DNA of 64,000 bases from assembly GCA_037128705.1 (NCBI GenBank), contig JBAXVX010000016.1:27540-91539 (forward strand), in the 5' to 3' direction. The notes below the pieces were generated by a model. The model was not told the origin of the DNA, ran no database searches, and saw only the letters and a list, made by a program, of their open reading frames with translations. Source of the stretch: CAIVAT01 sp037128705 (GTDB lineage: Bacteria > Bacteroidota > Bacteroidia > Bacteroidales > FEN-979). The translations under genes and the position numbers were made by a program. Each line of letters begins with the position of its first letter. The stretch's first letter is position 1. Positions 24,517-33,189 of the stretch are shown here, piece after piece.

Positions 24517-24571
24517 TCGTGACACGTGACGCGTGACGAAAAAATCGTAAATCGTAAATCGAAAATCGAAA
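24516..24571. repeat. Heptamer repeat array, 8 units
   Basis: Units ATCGTGA, CACGTGA, CGCGTGA, CGAAAAA, two ATCGTAA, two ATCGAAA: an in-phase switch from GTGAC-type to CGTAA-type units. It spans the gap between the lipid kinase stop and the MscS gene start. Confidence 0.9.
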
Positions 24572-24583
24572 ATATTTCCGCAT

Positions 24584-25801
24584 ATGCAGCAGATAACAAC
24601 GCACACCTTGAACCACGGGCTTAAATCAACCCTTACCGAATGGGGTTTCTCTGATGCTTTTGCCAGCTATCTTGCCGATTTTTCATCCCTGATCATGATC
24701 CTGATCTCCTCCATCATTGTTTATTACATCGCTAAATTATTCATCAACCATTTCCTGAAGAGGCTGGTTGACAAATCGGCCAGCAAATGGGATGATCACC
24801 TGTATGCCAATAAGGTATTTACGCGGCTTGCCCTGTTATTGCCTGCCCTGGTACTCCAGGTATCCCTGGAGGCCAGTATTTCAAAATATCCTGAAGCCAT
24901 AAAGTATATTGAACTTGTGCTTCACCTGTATATCACCTTTATCATTTTGCGGGTCATTGTCTCCTTCCTGAATGCCGTTTGCCATATCTATGGGGAACTG
25001 GATATCTCTGAATCCAAACCCATCAAGGGGTATGTACAGATCGGTAAGATCATTACCTATGTGGTCGGGGGAATTGCCATGATATCGGTCCTTATCGGTC
25101 AGTCTCCGCTAACGCTGCTGGCCGGACTGGGTGCCATGTCGGCGGTGATCATGCTGATATTCAAGGACAGTATCCTGGGTTTTGTGGCCGGGGTGCAGCT
25201 TTCGAGCAATAAAATGCTGCATATCGGCGACTGGATTACCATGCCGAAATACAATACCGACGGAACGGTGATTGATGTGTCGCTGGTAACGGTCAAGGTC
25301 AGAAATTTCGACAACTCTGTGAGTTGTATACCGACCTATACCCTGATCTCAGATTCGTTCCAGAACTGGCGCAGCATGGGTGAAGCTGGCGGACGCCGCA
25401 TGAAACGCTCGATATTGATTGATATTGGAACGATCCGGTTCATTGATATCGAAATGCGAAATAACCTTCAGTCGAAAAGGATCATGCCAGCCGAGCAGAA
25501 CCTGACTGAGGAAAGCCAGACGAATCTCGGGCTTTTCAGGATTTATGTCCTGAATTACCTTCGAAGTATTCCGAATCTCAACCAGGACGCCTCCCTCATG
25601 GTGCGTACGTTGCAGCCGACAGAAAACGGTTTGCCCCTTGAAATGTACGCATTCTATATTCCCCCTGACTGGGCTGATTTTGAAGATTTCCAGGCCCGGC
25701 TTTTTGAGCATATTCTCTCCTTGATGCCGGAATTCGGATTGAAGGCATTCCAGCGGCCATCAGGCAGGGATGTCCAAATGTCGAGCGTGCTGCCGGAGTA
25801 A
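24584..25801 (+). CDS. MscS family mechanosensitive ion channel
   Basis: 405 residues. Several N-terminal helices lead to the pore-lining TM3 region (ISVLIGQSPLTLLAGLGAMSAVIMLIF) and the beta domain start FVAGVQLSSNKMLHIGDWI, then GTVIDVSLVTVKVRNFDN. This matches the YbdG-like branch with a longer C-terminal cytoplasmic domain (about 250-405). MscS channels release solutes on hypo-osmotic shock. It lies between two heptamer arrays and may be cotranscribed with the lipid kinase. Confidence 0.92.
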   Translation: MQQITTHTLNHGLKSTLTEWGFSDAFASYLADFSSLIMILISSIIVYYIAKLFINHFLKRLVDKSASKWDDHLYANKVFTRLALLLPALVLQVSLEASISKYPEAIKYIELVLHLYITFIILRVIVSFLNAVCHIYGELDISESKPIKGYVQIGKIITYVVGGIAMISVLIGQSPLTLLAGLGAMSAVIMLIFKDSILGFVAGVQLSSNKMLHIGDWITMPKYNTDGTVIDVSLVTVKVRNFDNSVSCIPTYTLISDSFQNWRSMGEAGGRRMKRSILIDIGTIRFIDIEMRNNLQSKRIMPAEQNLTEESQTNLGLFRIYVLNYLRSIPNLNQDASLMVRTLQPTENGLPLEMYAFYIPPDWADFEDFQARLFEHILSLMPEFGLKAFQRPSGRDVQMSSVLPE

Positions 25802-25814
25802 AATAGCTCCTCCC

Positions 25815-25845
25815 TTTGCCATTTCTGGGGAAAGTTCTAAATTTG
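25815..25845 (+). promoter_or_regulatory. Promoter of argF
   Basis: TTTG (25815-25818), 19 bases, then -7 element TAAATTTG (25838-25845): the full Bacteroidota arrangement. Transcription from here would place the following heptamer array inside the argF leader. Confidence 0.65.
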
Positions 25846-25854
25846 CAAAAAAAA

Positions 25855-25952
25855 GCCATTAGCTATTAGGCATTAGCCATTAGGCATTAGGCATTAGGTT
25901 TTAGTCATTGGTAAATAGTCATTGGTAATTGGTAATTCATAATTCGTCATTC
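25855..25952. repeat. Heptamer repeat array, 14 units, in the argF leader
   Basis: Fourteen in-phase units passing from GCCATTA/GGCATTA types through GTCATTG and GTAATTG to GTCATTC; a further GTAACCC follows in phase. It lies between the argF promoter and the argF ATG (25973). Confidence 0.95.
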
Positions 25953-25972
25953 GTAACCCTAAACTCCCTCTT

Positions 25973-26974
25973 ATGTCATTCAACTTACGCAACCGCAACT
26001 TTCTAAAACTGCTTGATTTTACACCGCAGGAAATAAAATTTTTATTGGACCTGTCCATGGATCTGAAAAAGGCCAAGTATGCTGGGACAGAGCAGCCCCG
26101 ATTAAAAGGCAAGAATATCGCCCTCATCTTTGAAAAGGCCTCCACCCGCACCCGCTGTGCTTTTGAGGTGGCTGCCTTCGACCAGGGCGCACGGATTACC
26201 TATCTGGGGCCCGAAGGATCGCACATTGGCAAGAAGGAGACGATGAAGGATACCGCCCGGGTGTTGGGAAGGATGTATGATGGCATTGAATACAGGGGTT
26301 TTGGCCAATCCATCGTTGAGGAGCTTGGCAAATATGCCGGTGTTCCTGTGTGGAACGGGCTCACCAACGAGTTTCACCCCACCCAGATCCTGGCAGATTT
26401 TCTAACCATGATCGAATATTCGGATAAACCTTTGCATCAGGTATCATTTGTTTACTGCGGTGATGCCCGCAACAATATGGGCAACTCCCTGATGGTTGGC
26501 GCTTCGAAGATGGGGATGGATTTCCGTGCCTGTGCACCGAAGAAATACTGGCCTGAACAGGCGTTGGTTGACCAATGCCGCGAAATTGCGAAGGCGACCG
26601 GCGCCAAAATCACCCTTACCGAAAAGGTTGAGGAGGGGGTGAAAGGAGTTGATTTTGTCTACACCGATGTGTGGCTCTCCATGGGCGAAGCCAAGGAACT
26701 TTGGGATGAGCGCATCAGGGAGATGCTGCCCTACCAGGTGAATGAAAAAATGATGGAAATGACTGGGAATCCCAAGGTGAAGTTCATGCACTGCCTGCCG
26801 GCATTTCACAATAAAGACACCGAAGTCGGACTCGATATTTTCAAGAAGTACGGGTTGAATGGCCTCGAGGTGACCGAAGAGGTGTTCGAATCACCGGCCT
26901 CCATTGTCTTTGACGAAGCAGAGAACCGCCTTCATACCATCAAAGCAGTGATGGTGGCTACGCTGGGAGCCTAA
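25973..26974 (+). CDS. argF: Ornithine carbamoyltransferase
   Basis: 333 residues. Carbamoyl-phosphate site STRTRCAFEVAAFDQG (the STRTR signature), GMYDGIEYRGFGQ, HPTQILADFLTMIE (HPTQ), and the ornithine-site loop MHCLPAFHNKDTEVG containing the HCLP motif. The motif set is that of catabolic/anabolic OTCases rather than the acetylornithine enzyme AOTC of many Bacteroidota, which lacks this HCLP context; AOTC should still be considered. It makes citrulline from ornithine and carbamoyl phosphate. The stop overlaps the convergent ftsE stop by 4 bases. Confidence 0.93.
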   Translation: MSFNLRNRNFLKLLDFTPQEIKFLLDLSMDLKKAKYAGTEQPRLKGKNIALIFEKASTRTRCAFEVAAFDQGARITYLGPEGSHIGKKETMKDTARVLGRMYDGIEYRGFGQSIVEELGKYAGVPVWNGLTNEFHPTQILADFLTMIEYSDKPLHQVSFVYCGDARNNMGNSLMVGASKMGMDFRACAPKKYWPEQALVDQCREIAKATGAKITLTEKVEEGVKGVDFVYTDVWLSMGEAKELWDERIREMLPYQVNEKMMEMTGNPKVKFMHCLPAFHNKDTEVGLDIFKKYGLNGLEVTEEVFESPASIVFDEAENRLHTIKAVMVATLGA

Positions 26975-27642
26975 GCCGGAATTACCCTTCCTTTTTCGCA
27001 CATCAGCGTACGGGCAGGATATTTATCGAAAAAGGTATAGTTGTGCGTCGCCATGACCACAGCCCTTTCTGTTTTCGAGATATCCATCAGCAGGCTGATA
27101 ATACCTTCTGAGCTTTCAGGATCGAGGTTCCCTGTCGGTTCATCGGCCAGGATTACTTCCGGGTCGTTGATCAGGGCACGGGCAATGGCCACACGCTGCT
27201 GTTCGCCGCCGGATAACTGGTGCGGCATCTTGGCGCCTTTATTCCCAAGATTGACCTTGGCTAGCACCTCAAGGAGCCGTTTTTGCATCTTCCTCTTGTC
27301 TTTCCAGCCTGTGGCACGCATCACAAAGAAAAGGTTTTCGTTGACCGAGCGGTCCATCAGCAACTGGAAATCCTGGAAAACAATACCCAGTTTGCGCCGA
27401 AGATAGGGCACGTCTTTATTCCGGAGCATCCGGAGGTCAAACCCGGCAACCCGCGCTGTTCCTATCCTGACAGGTAATTCTGCATAAATCGTCTTGAGCA
27501 GGCTGCTTTTCCCGCTGCCGGTTTTCCCGATCAGGTACAGAAATTCACCTTTGCTGATACTGAGGGTAACATTGGCCAGGATGAGGTTCTCCACCTGGTA
27601 TACAGATACTCTGTCGAGTTCAATGATGCGTTCGCCCGTCAT
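26971..27642 (-). CDS. ftsE: FtsE-like ABC transporter ATP-binding protein
   Basis: 223 residues. Walker A GKTGSGKSSLLK (about 40-51), Q-loop VFQDFQLL, ABC signature LSGGEQQRVAIARAL, Walker B VILADEPTGNLDP and the switch His in ATHNY. The short single-domain layout and the sequence MDRSVNENLFFVMRATGW match FtsE, which pairs with FtsX to drive peptidoglycan hydrolases at the septum. No ftsX-like gene is adjacent; the LolE-like permease at 41.6 kb is a separate locus. A small conserved-looking gene precedes it on the same strand. Confidence 0.85.
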   Translation of the reverse strand: MTGERIIELDRVSVYQVENLILANVTLSISKGEFLYLIGKTGSGKSSLLKTIYAELPVRIGTARVAGFDLRMLRNKDVPYLRRKLGIVFQDFQLLMDRSVNENLFFVMRATGWKDKRKMQKRLLEVLAKVNLGNKGAKMPHQLSGGEQQRVAIARALINDPEVILADEPTGNLDPESSEGIISLLMDISKTERAVVMATHNYTFFDKYPARTLMCEKGRVIPA

Positions 27643-27693
27643 GATGGATAATTCGCTTTCAACAAAAGTAAAGAATTGTTCTGATTTATTCGG

Positions 27694-27897
27694 TTATTGA
27701 TCCAGTTTTTGAATTTTACCATATTCGAGCTCTTTGGCGATCTGAAGGATCTCGTCCATCCGGTGAAGCAGGTTGCACCGGGCGAGCGCCGTTTTGGGGT
27801 TGTTTATCCTGAAATAGGCAATCAGCGTAAAGTCCTGATCCCTGATCTGGATATAGTCCGGGATTTTACCGGTACCCTGAATTTTTAATATGTACAT
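27694..27897 (-). CDS. Small hypothetical protein
   Basis: 67 residues from ATG 27897 (MYILKIQGTGKIPDYIQIRD); ATG 27918 would add seven. The composition is that of a real small protein: IQIRDQDFTLIAYFRIN suggests a beta-hairpin pair, followed by a helical C-terminal half (MDEILQIAKELEYGKIQ). I do not recognise a named family, though short proteins of this style occur in Bacteroidota. It lies 51 bases upstream of ftsE on the same strand and could be cotranscribed. An 18-unit heptamer array lies immediately upstream. Confidence 0.6.
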   Translation of the reverse strand: MYILKIQGTGKIPDYIQIRDQDFTLIAYFRINNPKTALARCNLLHRMDEILQIAKELEYGKIQKLDQ

Positions 27898-27932
27898 TGC
27901 AGCATTCAATACTTGCAAATTCAGTTGTTTTT

Positions 27933-28058
27933 GCCACTAGCCACTAGCCATTAGCCACTAGCCATTAGGCATTAGGCATTAGGCATTAGCCATTAGCCAC
28001 TAGCCACTAGCCATTAGCCATTTGTAAATCGTATATCGTATATCGTAAATCGTCATTA
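27933..28058. repeat. Heptamer repeat array, 18 units (longest in the window)
   Basis: Eighteen uninterrupted units: GCCACTA, GCCATTA and GGCATTA types, then GCCATTT, GTAAATC, two GTATATC, GTAAATC and GTCATTA. The last unit contains the stop codon of the minus-strand membrane protein gene (28056-28058). Confidence 0.96.
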
Positions 28059-29900
28059 TTTGTCGGTTTTCTCCGGCAACAGCACGCCTTCGATTTTCTG
28101 ATAATCGGGTTCGTCCTTCAGGGATATAAAATCAATGGTCAGGTCGTCGACATAGAGTTTATATAATGGCGACGGATTGTAAAAATAGATCTTGGCCGTT
28201 CCTTTTAAAGGCAGGGTTCCCGGAACATACCAGGCGATTTCGACCTTTGTCCATTCATCGGCCGGGACAAATTTCTCAAGAATAAACTGGTTGTAGCTCA
28301 GGCTTTTTCCATCCAGTTGATAATCAGCTACCAGGGTGGCCTCATTCATCTCTTTGGGTGCAAGAACCCAGGCCGTGATGCGGATCAGCCGGTTTCGTGT
28401 GGTGAAGAGGGAATCAAGTTTTGTTTCCAGTCCGACACTGTAAGGATTTTTTTTATCGGTCTTCGAGGACCAGCGACCCTGGTGGAATACCGTATCATTC
28501 CGTGTTCCGGGATTCATCCATACATGGCCCTGATCCTGCTCCATGTCGTTCGACATCGTATTGATACCAACTATTCCATCTTCAGGAATATAAACCTTCG
28601 CTTTTTGCGACAGGCTGAAAAATGAGTCCCAATACATGGCGCGGGTGATGTTGTAAGGCGGAAAGATCCACTTCGTGTGCTGATAAAATTGAAGGAGGTT
28701 GAGCGATATCAGCAGAATAACCAGGGCTGAAAGGACCTTTTTCCACCCCCTCTTCCTGATTTGAAAATATAAAAAAAGGATCAGGAGAGCTACCAGTACA
28801 TACAGGTCGATAAACACACGCTGCCCGCATTTAGAGGCATAATACCAAACCCACCAGCAGGATGAAACATAGGTAAATACCAGCAGAAAGCCCATCGCCC
28901 AGTAAAACCTGAAGCGGTTTTGCCTGTACAGCCCGATGTACCCGAAGAGGGAGAAAAAGGCCAGCGGCGTATAAAGGAACCATCCCCGGTTATAACTGAA
29001 AAGGATCATCAGCAGGTGGGGTTGATAGAGATCGAGTTTCTCATTCCCGTAGGTGTAAACGATGGGTTTCCCGGTTTGCAGGTACCACAGGACAAATGGA
29101 ACTGCCAGTAATATTGCAGCCTGGATCAATCCCCGTATCAACGTTGCCTTTTCTGACAGGATCAACCTGAAGGTCTGTACCAGGTTGGAAAAGCTTCCGG
29201 CGATGAATGGAACCAGGAGCAGGACCAGGGCGTTGGTGGGTCGGATGAGGAAGATCAGGATGAAGAGCAGCAGTGACCTGACGAACCATTTGGGCCGGTA
29301 TTCATGGAACATTTTATAGGTGGTCAGCGCAAACCCTGTGATCAGGGCGAATGAATAAACATGGGTCATGGAGGGCTCGACCACTGTGAAGAAGACCAGG
29401 TTTGTGCCAAGGGTGACGGCCAGTGTGATGAAGGCGGCCGTTCGGTTGTCGGAGCCAAACCTTTTCAGGAGTTTCTGGAGCCACCGGGCACCCAGCCACA
29501 GGAAAAGCAAAGCCGACAAGGCAATGGAATACTGGTAGGGAAGAGAATATCCATCCATAGGGAAGACCTCCAGCCACGCCATCAGGTGCCCGAACAGGAA
29601 AAAGGGCAGCCACAAGATAGCCATGCCCGGAAAGTATTTGTTCACTTTCCGTGATCCGGCATCATTCCTGAACTCCTTGAACACGGAACGGTTCGCAGGG
29701 TAATATTGCGCTTCATACTGCTCCACAAATCTGAACTGCAGGTCGTGGTAGATGAAAATTGCAGGAAGGTAGGCATAGTAACCCTTTCCGTCGCTGTTGA
29801 TCACCCTGTCCCAGTTTTTCTCCGGGTTCTTGAATCCGATGAAGATCAGTACATAGACCAGCAGGATGATCTCCGGGGTGTGTTTGTAAATGTGCTTCAT
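28056..29900 (-). CDS. GT-C type glycosyltransferase-like integral membrane protein
   Basis: 614 residues from ATG 29900 (MKHIYKHTPEI); ATG 29918 adds six residues and overlaps rlmB by 11 bases. An early extracytoplasmic loop has NSDGKGYYAYLPAIF, comparable to the acidic catalytic loop of GT-C enzymes (PMT/ArnT/GT39 type). About ten transmembrane helices follow (to residue 430 or so). A soluble domain at the C-terminus (about 470-610) has a carbohydrate-binding-like beta-sandwich pattern (YVPGTLPLKGTAKIYFYN). The donor would be a polyprenyl-phosphate sugar; the acceptor is unknown. It follows rmuC-rlmB on the same strand. Confidence 0.72.
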   Translation of the reverse strand: MKHIYKHTPEIILLVYVLIFIGFKNPEKNWDRVINSDGKGYYAYLPAIFIYHDLQFRFVEQYEAQYYPANRSVFKEFRNDAGSRKVNKYFPGMAILWLPFFLFGHLMAWLEVFPMDGYSLPYQYSIALSALLFLWLGARWLQKLLKRFGSDNRTAAFITLAVTLGTNLVFFTVVEPSMTHVYSFALITGFALTTYKMFHEYRPKWFVRSLLLFILIFLIRPTNALVLLLVPFIAGSFSNLVQTFRLILSEKATLIRGLIQAAILLAVPFVLWYLQTGKPIVYTYGNEKLDLYQPHLLMILFSYNRGWFLYTPLAFFSLFGYIGLYRQNRFRFYWAMGFLLVFTYVSSCWWVWYYASKCGQRVFIDLYVLVALLILFLYFQIRKRGWKKVLSALVILLISLNLLQFYQHTKWIFPPYNITRAMYWDSFFSLSQKAKVYIPEDGIVGINTMSNDMEQDQGHVWMNPGTRNDTVFHQGRWSSKTDKKNPYSVGLETKLDSLFTTRNRLIRITAWVLAPKEMNEATLVADYQLDGKSLSYNQFILEKFVPADEWTKVEIAWYVPGTLPLKGTAKIYFYNPSPLYKLYVDDLTIDFISLKDEPDYQKIEGVLLPEKTDK

Positions 29901-29907
29901 GAAGGTA

Positions 29908-30648
29908 TTATTTTGCATTCCGCTGCCGCAGCGCTTCGAAAAGAATCACGCCGGAGGCCACTGAAACATTGAGTGATTCAATTTCGCCCGCGAGCGGGAT
30001 CCGGACCACCTCATCGGTGAGCTTCAGGTATTCCTCTGAAATGCCTTCTCCTTCTGATCCGAGGATTAGGGCCATCGGCTTGTTGTAATCGGCTTTGGTA
30101 TATTCATTTTCGGCTTTCTCGGTGGCCGCAACGATGGTCAGCCCGCTGTTCTTCAGGAACTGGATGGTCTCCTTTAGGTTTTGCGCCCTGACAACCGGCA
30201 GTTTGTACAAGGCCCCGGCTGAGGTTTTGATGGCATCGGAATTGATCTGCGCCGAACCTCTTGCAGGGAGAATGAGACCGTCAACACCGGCACATTCTGC
30301 TGTGCGGGCAATGGAGCCGACATTCCGCACATCGGTTACACGGTCGAGGATCAGGAACAGGGGCTGCCGGCCCTGCTCAAATACATAGGGAACAAGATCT
30401 TCAATTTGCTGGTAGGTGATCTCCGAAACGTAGGAGATAATTCCCTGGTGATTTTGACGCGACAGGCGGTTGAGCTTTTCGATCGGGACAAACTGGAACG
30501 GGATTTCCAGCTCCTTGATGAGGTTGAAGAGTTCATGAAAACCATCGCCCCTCAATCCGTTTTGAAGAAATATCTTCTCCAGTTCTTTTCCCGATTTGAT
30601 CGCCTCGATCGTTGGCCGGATACCGTAAATGTAAGTCTCTTTTTTCAT
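29908..30648 (-). CDS. rlmB: 23S rRNA 2'-O-methyltransferase RlmB-like (TrmH/SpoU family)
   Basis: 246 residues from ATG 30648 (MKKETYIYGIRP). The upstream ATG at 30675 is rejected: its nine codons come from a heptamer array. An N-terminal L30e-like substrate-binding domain (YGIRPTIEAIKSG, then SRQNHQGIISYV) precedes the SPOUT domain: LDRVTDVRNVGSIARTAEC, ALILGSEGEGIS and SLNVSVASGVILFEA. This layout is RlmB, which methylates G2251 of 23S rRNA, rather than TrmH. It sits 23 bases after rmuC. Confidence 0.92.
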   Translation of the reverse strand: MKKETYIYGIRPTIEAIKSGKELEKIFLQNGLRGDGFHELFNLIKELEIPFQFVPIEKLNRLSRQNHQGIISYVSEITYQQIEDLVPYVFEQGRQPLFLILDRVTDVRNVGSIARTAECAGVDGLILPARGSAQINSDAIKTSAGALYKLPVVRAQNLKETIQFLKNSGLTIVAATEKAENEYTKADYNKPMALILGSEGEGISEEYLKLTDEVVRIPLAGEIESLNVSVASGVILFEALRQRNAK

Positions 30649-30656
30649 ATTATCGG

Positions 30657-30684
30657 GTAATTGGTAATTGGTCATTGGTCATTT
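30657..30684. repeat. Heptamer repeat array, 4 units, over the rmuC stop
   Basis: Units GTAATTG, GTAATTG, GTCATTG, GTCATTT. The rmuC stop (30672-30674) and its last codons (N-D-Q) lie within it; the other end is nine bases upstream of the rlmB ATG. Confidence 0.8.
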
Positions 30685-32024
30685 TCTTCGGCCTTGTCGA
30701 GCAGCGATTTCGGGATCTCCTTCCCGGCCTTGGCTCCCAGCGATTTTATGTTTTCCACCCGCCTGATCAGGTTGCCTTTGCCTGTCGAAAGTTTATTCAT
30801 GGAGGCATCGTACACCTTGCGGGTTGCATCAATTTTGGCGCCCACATCCTGAAGATCTTCCAGGAACCCGGTGAATTTATCATACAGTTCCCCGCTTTGC
30901 CGTGCAATCTCCATGGCGTTTTTATTCTGGTATTCCACGCGCCAGAGGTTGGCGATCATGCGGAGCGCAGCGATCAGGTTTGTGGGGCTGATAAGCAGGA
31001 TCCGGCGATCGTAGGCCCAGTTCCAGAGATTGGGATCATATTGCATGGCCAGCATATAGGCCGGCTCGATCGGCATAAACAGCATGACAAAATCGAGGCT
31101 CTTCAGGGTGTAGATATCCTGGTAATTCTTACTGCTCAGGTCGGTGATGTGATTTCGCACCGACAGCAGGTGATCGCGGGCGGCCAACTCCTGTTCCTCC
31201 TTTGTATCGGCGGATGCATAACGTTCATAGGCCAGCAGCGATACTTTTGAGTCGATCACCACATTGCGCTCACCGGGGTAGGCAACGATCACATCGGGCT
31301 GCATGCGCTTCCCGTGTTCATTGGTAAAGGATTGCTGGATAAAAAATTCCCGGTCGAGGGTGAGCCCTGACTTTTCGAGGATGCTTTCAAGGATGATTTC
31401 ACCCCAGTTGCCGCGGGTCTTGGCCTGTCCTTTTAACGCGTTGGTGAGGTTGCTCGCCTCTTTGCTGATCTGCTGGTTAAGGTCGGTGAGGTTTTTAATT
31501 TCCCGTTCGAGTGAAAACCTTTGTTTTGACTCCTTATCGTAGGTTTCCTCTACCTTCTTTTCAAAATCGCGGATCTTTTCCCCCAGCGGTTTCAGGATCT
31601 CGTCCAGTTTTATCTTGTTTTGCTCGGTGAACTTCTGCGTTTTTTCTTCCAGGATTTCGTTGGCCAGGTTCTTGAATTCAACCCTGAACTTGTCCTGCAA
31701 CTTTTCGAGATCGGCATTCTGCTCATCCAGTCGCTTGAGGAGGTTATTATATTCAGTGACACTGGCGGTCAATTTATTGTTCAGCTGGAGGATGGCTGCA
31801 TCTTTATCCCGGGTTTGCAAGGCCGACTGGTCGAGCTGATCCTGCAACATTCTGGCACGCTCTTCCAGTACGCTTTTCTCTTTATTCAGTTGATCGACCG
31901 CCGTTTTCATCTCATCCAGGGCCGTCGTACCTTGTTTATTTCCCGATCTGGCCAGCTTGTAGTAGAGCAGGATAAAGCCTACGACAAAGGCCAGTCCATA
32001 AACAATGATGAATATTCTCTCCAT
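30672..32024 (-). CDS. rmuC: RmuC family protein
   Basis: 450 residues. One N-terminal transmembrane helix (FIIVYGLAFVVGFILLYYKL), a long coiled coil (about 30-190) and the RmuC nuclease-like core: GNWGEIILESILEKSGL, PDVIVAYPGERNVVIDSKVSL, FVMLFMPIEPAYMLA and ILLISPTNLIAALRMI. RmuC limits recombination at short inverted repeats in E. coli; that link is notable in a genome so full of short repeats. The last residues NDQ and the stop are repeat-encoded. A TACTTTTG box and a palindrome precede the gene. Confidence 0.92.
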   Translation of the reverse strand: MERIFIIVYGLAFVVGFILLYYKLARSGNKQGTTALDEMKTAVDQLNKEKSVLEERARMLQDQLDQSALQTRDKDAAILQLNNKLTASVTEYNNLLKRLDEQNADLEKLQDKFRVEFKNLANEILEEKTQKFTEQNKIKLDEILKPLGEKIRDFEKKVEETYDKESKQRFSLEREIKNLTDLNQQISKEASNLTNALKGQAKTRGNWGEIILESILEKSGLTLDREFFIQQSFTNEHGKRMQPDVIVAYPGERNVVIDSKVSLLAYERYASADTKEEQELAARDHLLSVRNHITDLSSKNYQDIYTLKSLDFVMLFMPIEPAYMLAMQYDPNLWNWAYDRRILLISPTNLIAALRMIANLWRVEYQNKNAMEIARQSGELYDKFTGFLEDLQDVGAKIDATRKVYDASMNKLSTGKGNLIRRVENIKSLGAKAGKEIPKSLLDKAEENDQ

Positions 32025-32045
32025 GGAAAATCAGATAATAAAAGA

Positions 32046-32065
32046 CAAAAGTAGGTTAATTAACC
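32046..32065 (-). promoter_or_regulatory. Candidate promoter of rmuC with adjacent 12-bp palindrome
   Basis: TACTTTTG on the minus strand (32046-32053) is directly preceded by the perfect palindrome GGTTAATTAACC (32054-32065). The palindrome could be an operator in the spacer; this is inference. Confidence 0.5.
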
Positions 32066-32167
32066 CAATCAGGATAACAGAAATCAAAATTACAGAACCA
32101 GTTCGACAATGTAAAATGAGGTCACCGGATGAACGATAGGCTGTTTTTTTATCAATGTATGATGGTC

Positions 32168-33010
32168 CTATTGGATAAAGGATATCTCTGCAATTACCGG
32201 GAAGTGGTCCGAAGGATACCGGCCATACCGGTCTTCTCTCAGCACTGAATAACTTACGGCACTGGCTCCCTGTCCTGTAAAGATGAAATCAATGCGTTCG
32301 GTCGAAGGTTTTTTTGAATCGAAATTATTGAAGGTGCCTTCCATGGCTTTCGGCTGGCGTTTCTCTGAGAGTCTCGCATCCTGAAGCTGACGCAGGATGA
32401 TTTTCACCGGTTCGCTGTCGGGATCCCCGTTAAAATCGCCCATGAGAATCACCGGCCAGCCGGCTTTATTCAACAGGGCAATTTTCTGAAGGATGAGGAT
32501 GGCACTGTTTTTACGGGCCTCCACGCCAATGTGATCAAGGTGGGTGTTGAACACCCAAAACTGTCGACCGCTGGGAATATCCCTGAAAAGTCCATAGGTG
32601 CAGATGCGCGGTAAAGCAGCATCCCAGCCAACAGACACTTTTTCGGGGGTTGGCGACAGCCAGAAAGTTCCGTGCCGTAGCAGCCTGAACCGTTTCAGGT
32701 TATACCAGATTGCGCTGAATTCGCCTTTGGTCATTCCATCTTCACGCCCGATACCGATATGACGGTACTCGGTGAAGGCTGAGTCGATGTATTTCACCTG
32801 GTTGATCAGGGCCTCCTGTGTTCCGAAAATAGCGGGGTTTGCCGACCTGACCTGCTCACAGAGCCAGGATTTCCTGATTGGCCATGAATTTGCTCCATCT
32901 CCCGCGTTGTCCAGCCGGATGTTATAGGTCATCACAGTAACCGACTGGCCCACCGCGTTGACAGCCAGCCACCATACAGCCAAAACGGATAGGATATTTC
33001 TGTGGGACAT
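32168..33010 (-). CDS. Secreted endonuclease/exonuclease/phosphatase family protein
   Basis: 280 residues from ATG 33010 (MSHRNILSVL); an ATG at 33097 adds 29 residues partly encoded by a heptamer array. Signal peptide about 1-21. EEP-fold motifs: VMTYNIRLD (Asn), FGTQEAL (Glu metal ligand), FNTHLDHIG (His), LMGDFNGDPDS (Asp, Asn) and SDHFPVIAEI (Asp-His). Substrates for secreted members include nucleic acids, inositol phosphates and sphingomyelin; nothing here decides between them. Confidence 0.88.
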   Translation of the reverse strand: MSHRNILSVLAVWWLAVNAVGQSVTVMTYNIRLDNAGDGANSWPIRKSWLCEQVRSANPAIFGTQEALINQVKYIDSAFTEYRHIGIGREDGMTKGEFSAIWYNLKRFRLLRHGTFWLSPTPEKVSVGWDAALPRICTYGLFRDIPSGRQFWVFNTHLDHIGVEARKNSAILILQKIALLNKAGWPVILMGDFNGDPDSEPVKIILRQLQDARLSEKRQPKAMEGTFNNFDSKKPSTERIDFIFTGQGASAVSYSVLREDRYGRYPSDHFPVIAEISFIQ

Positions 33011-33085
33011 TGTTGATTTCTGATTACCATTGACAAGGTAAATGTACTTTATTTTCGGAAAATGCAAGCCGGGGAGTAGAAAAAA

Positions 33086-33169
33086 GCCATTAGCCATTAG
33101 CCATTAGCCATTAGGCATTAGGGATTAGCCATTGGTCAATCGTAAATCGTAAATCGTATATCGTAAATC
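33086..33169. repeat. Heptamer repeat array, 12 units, between divergent genes
   Basis: Twelve in-phase units: four GCCATTA, GGCATTA, GGGATTA, GCCATTG, GTCAATC, two GTAAATC, GTATATC, GTAAATC. It lies between two divergently transcribed genes, so no stop codon is involved here. Confidence 0.95.
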
Positions 33170-33177
33170 CCTTTCTT

Positions 33178-33185
33178 TATCTTTG
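33178..33185 (+). promoter_or_regulatory. Candidate -7 promoter element (TATCTTTG) of the phosphodiesterase gene
   Basis: TAnnTTTG match ending four bases before the ATG at 33190, implying a leaderless or near-leaderless transcript. Confidence 0.45.
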
Positions 33186-33189
33186 TCCC

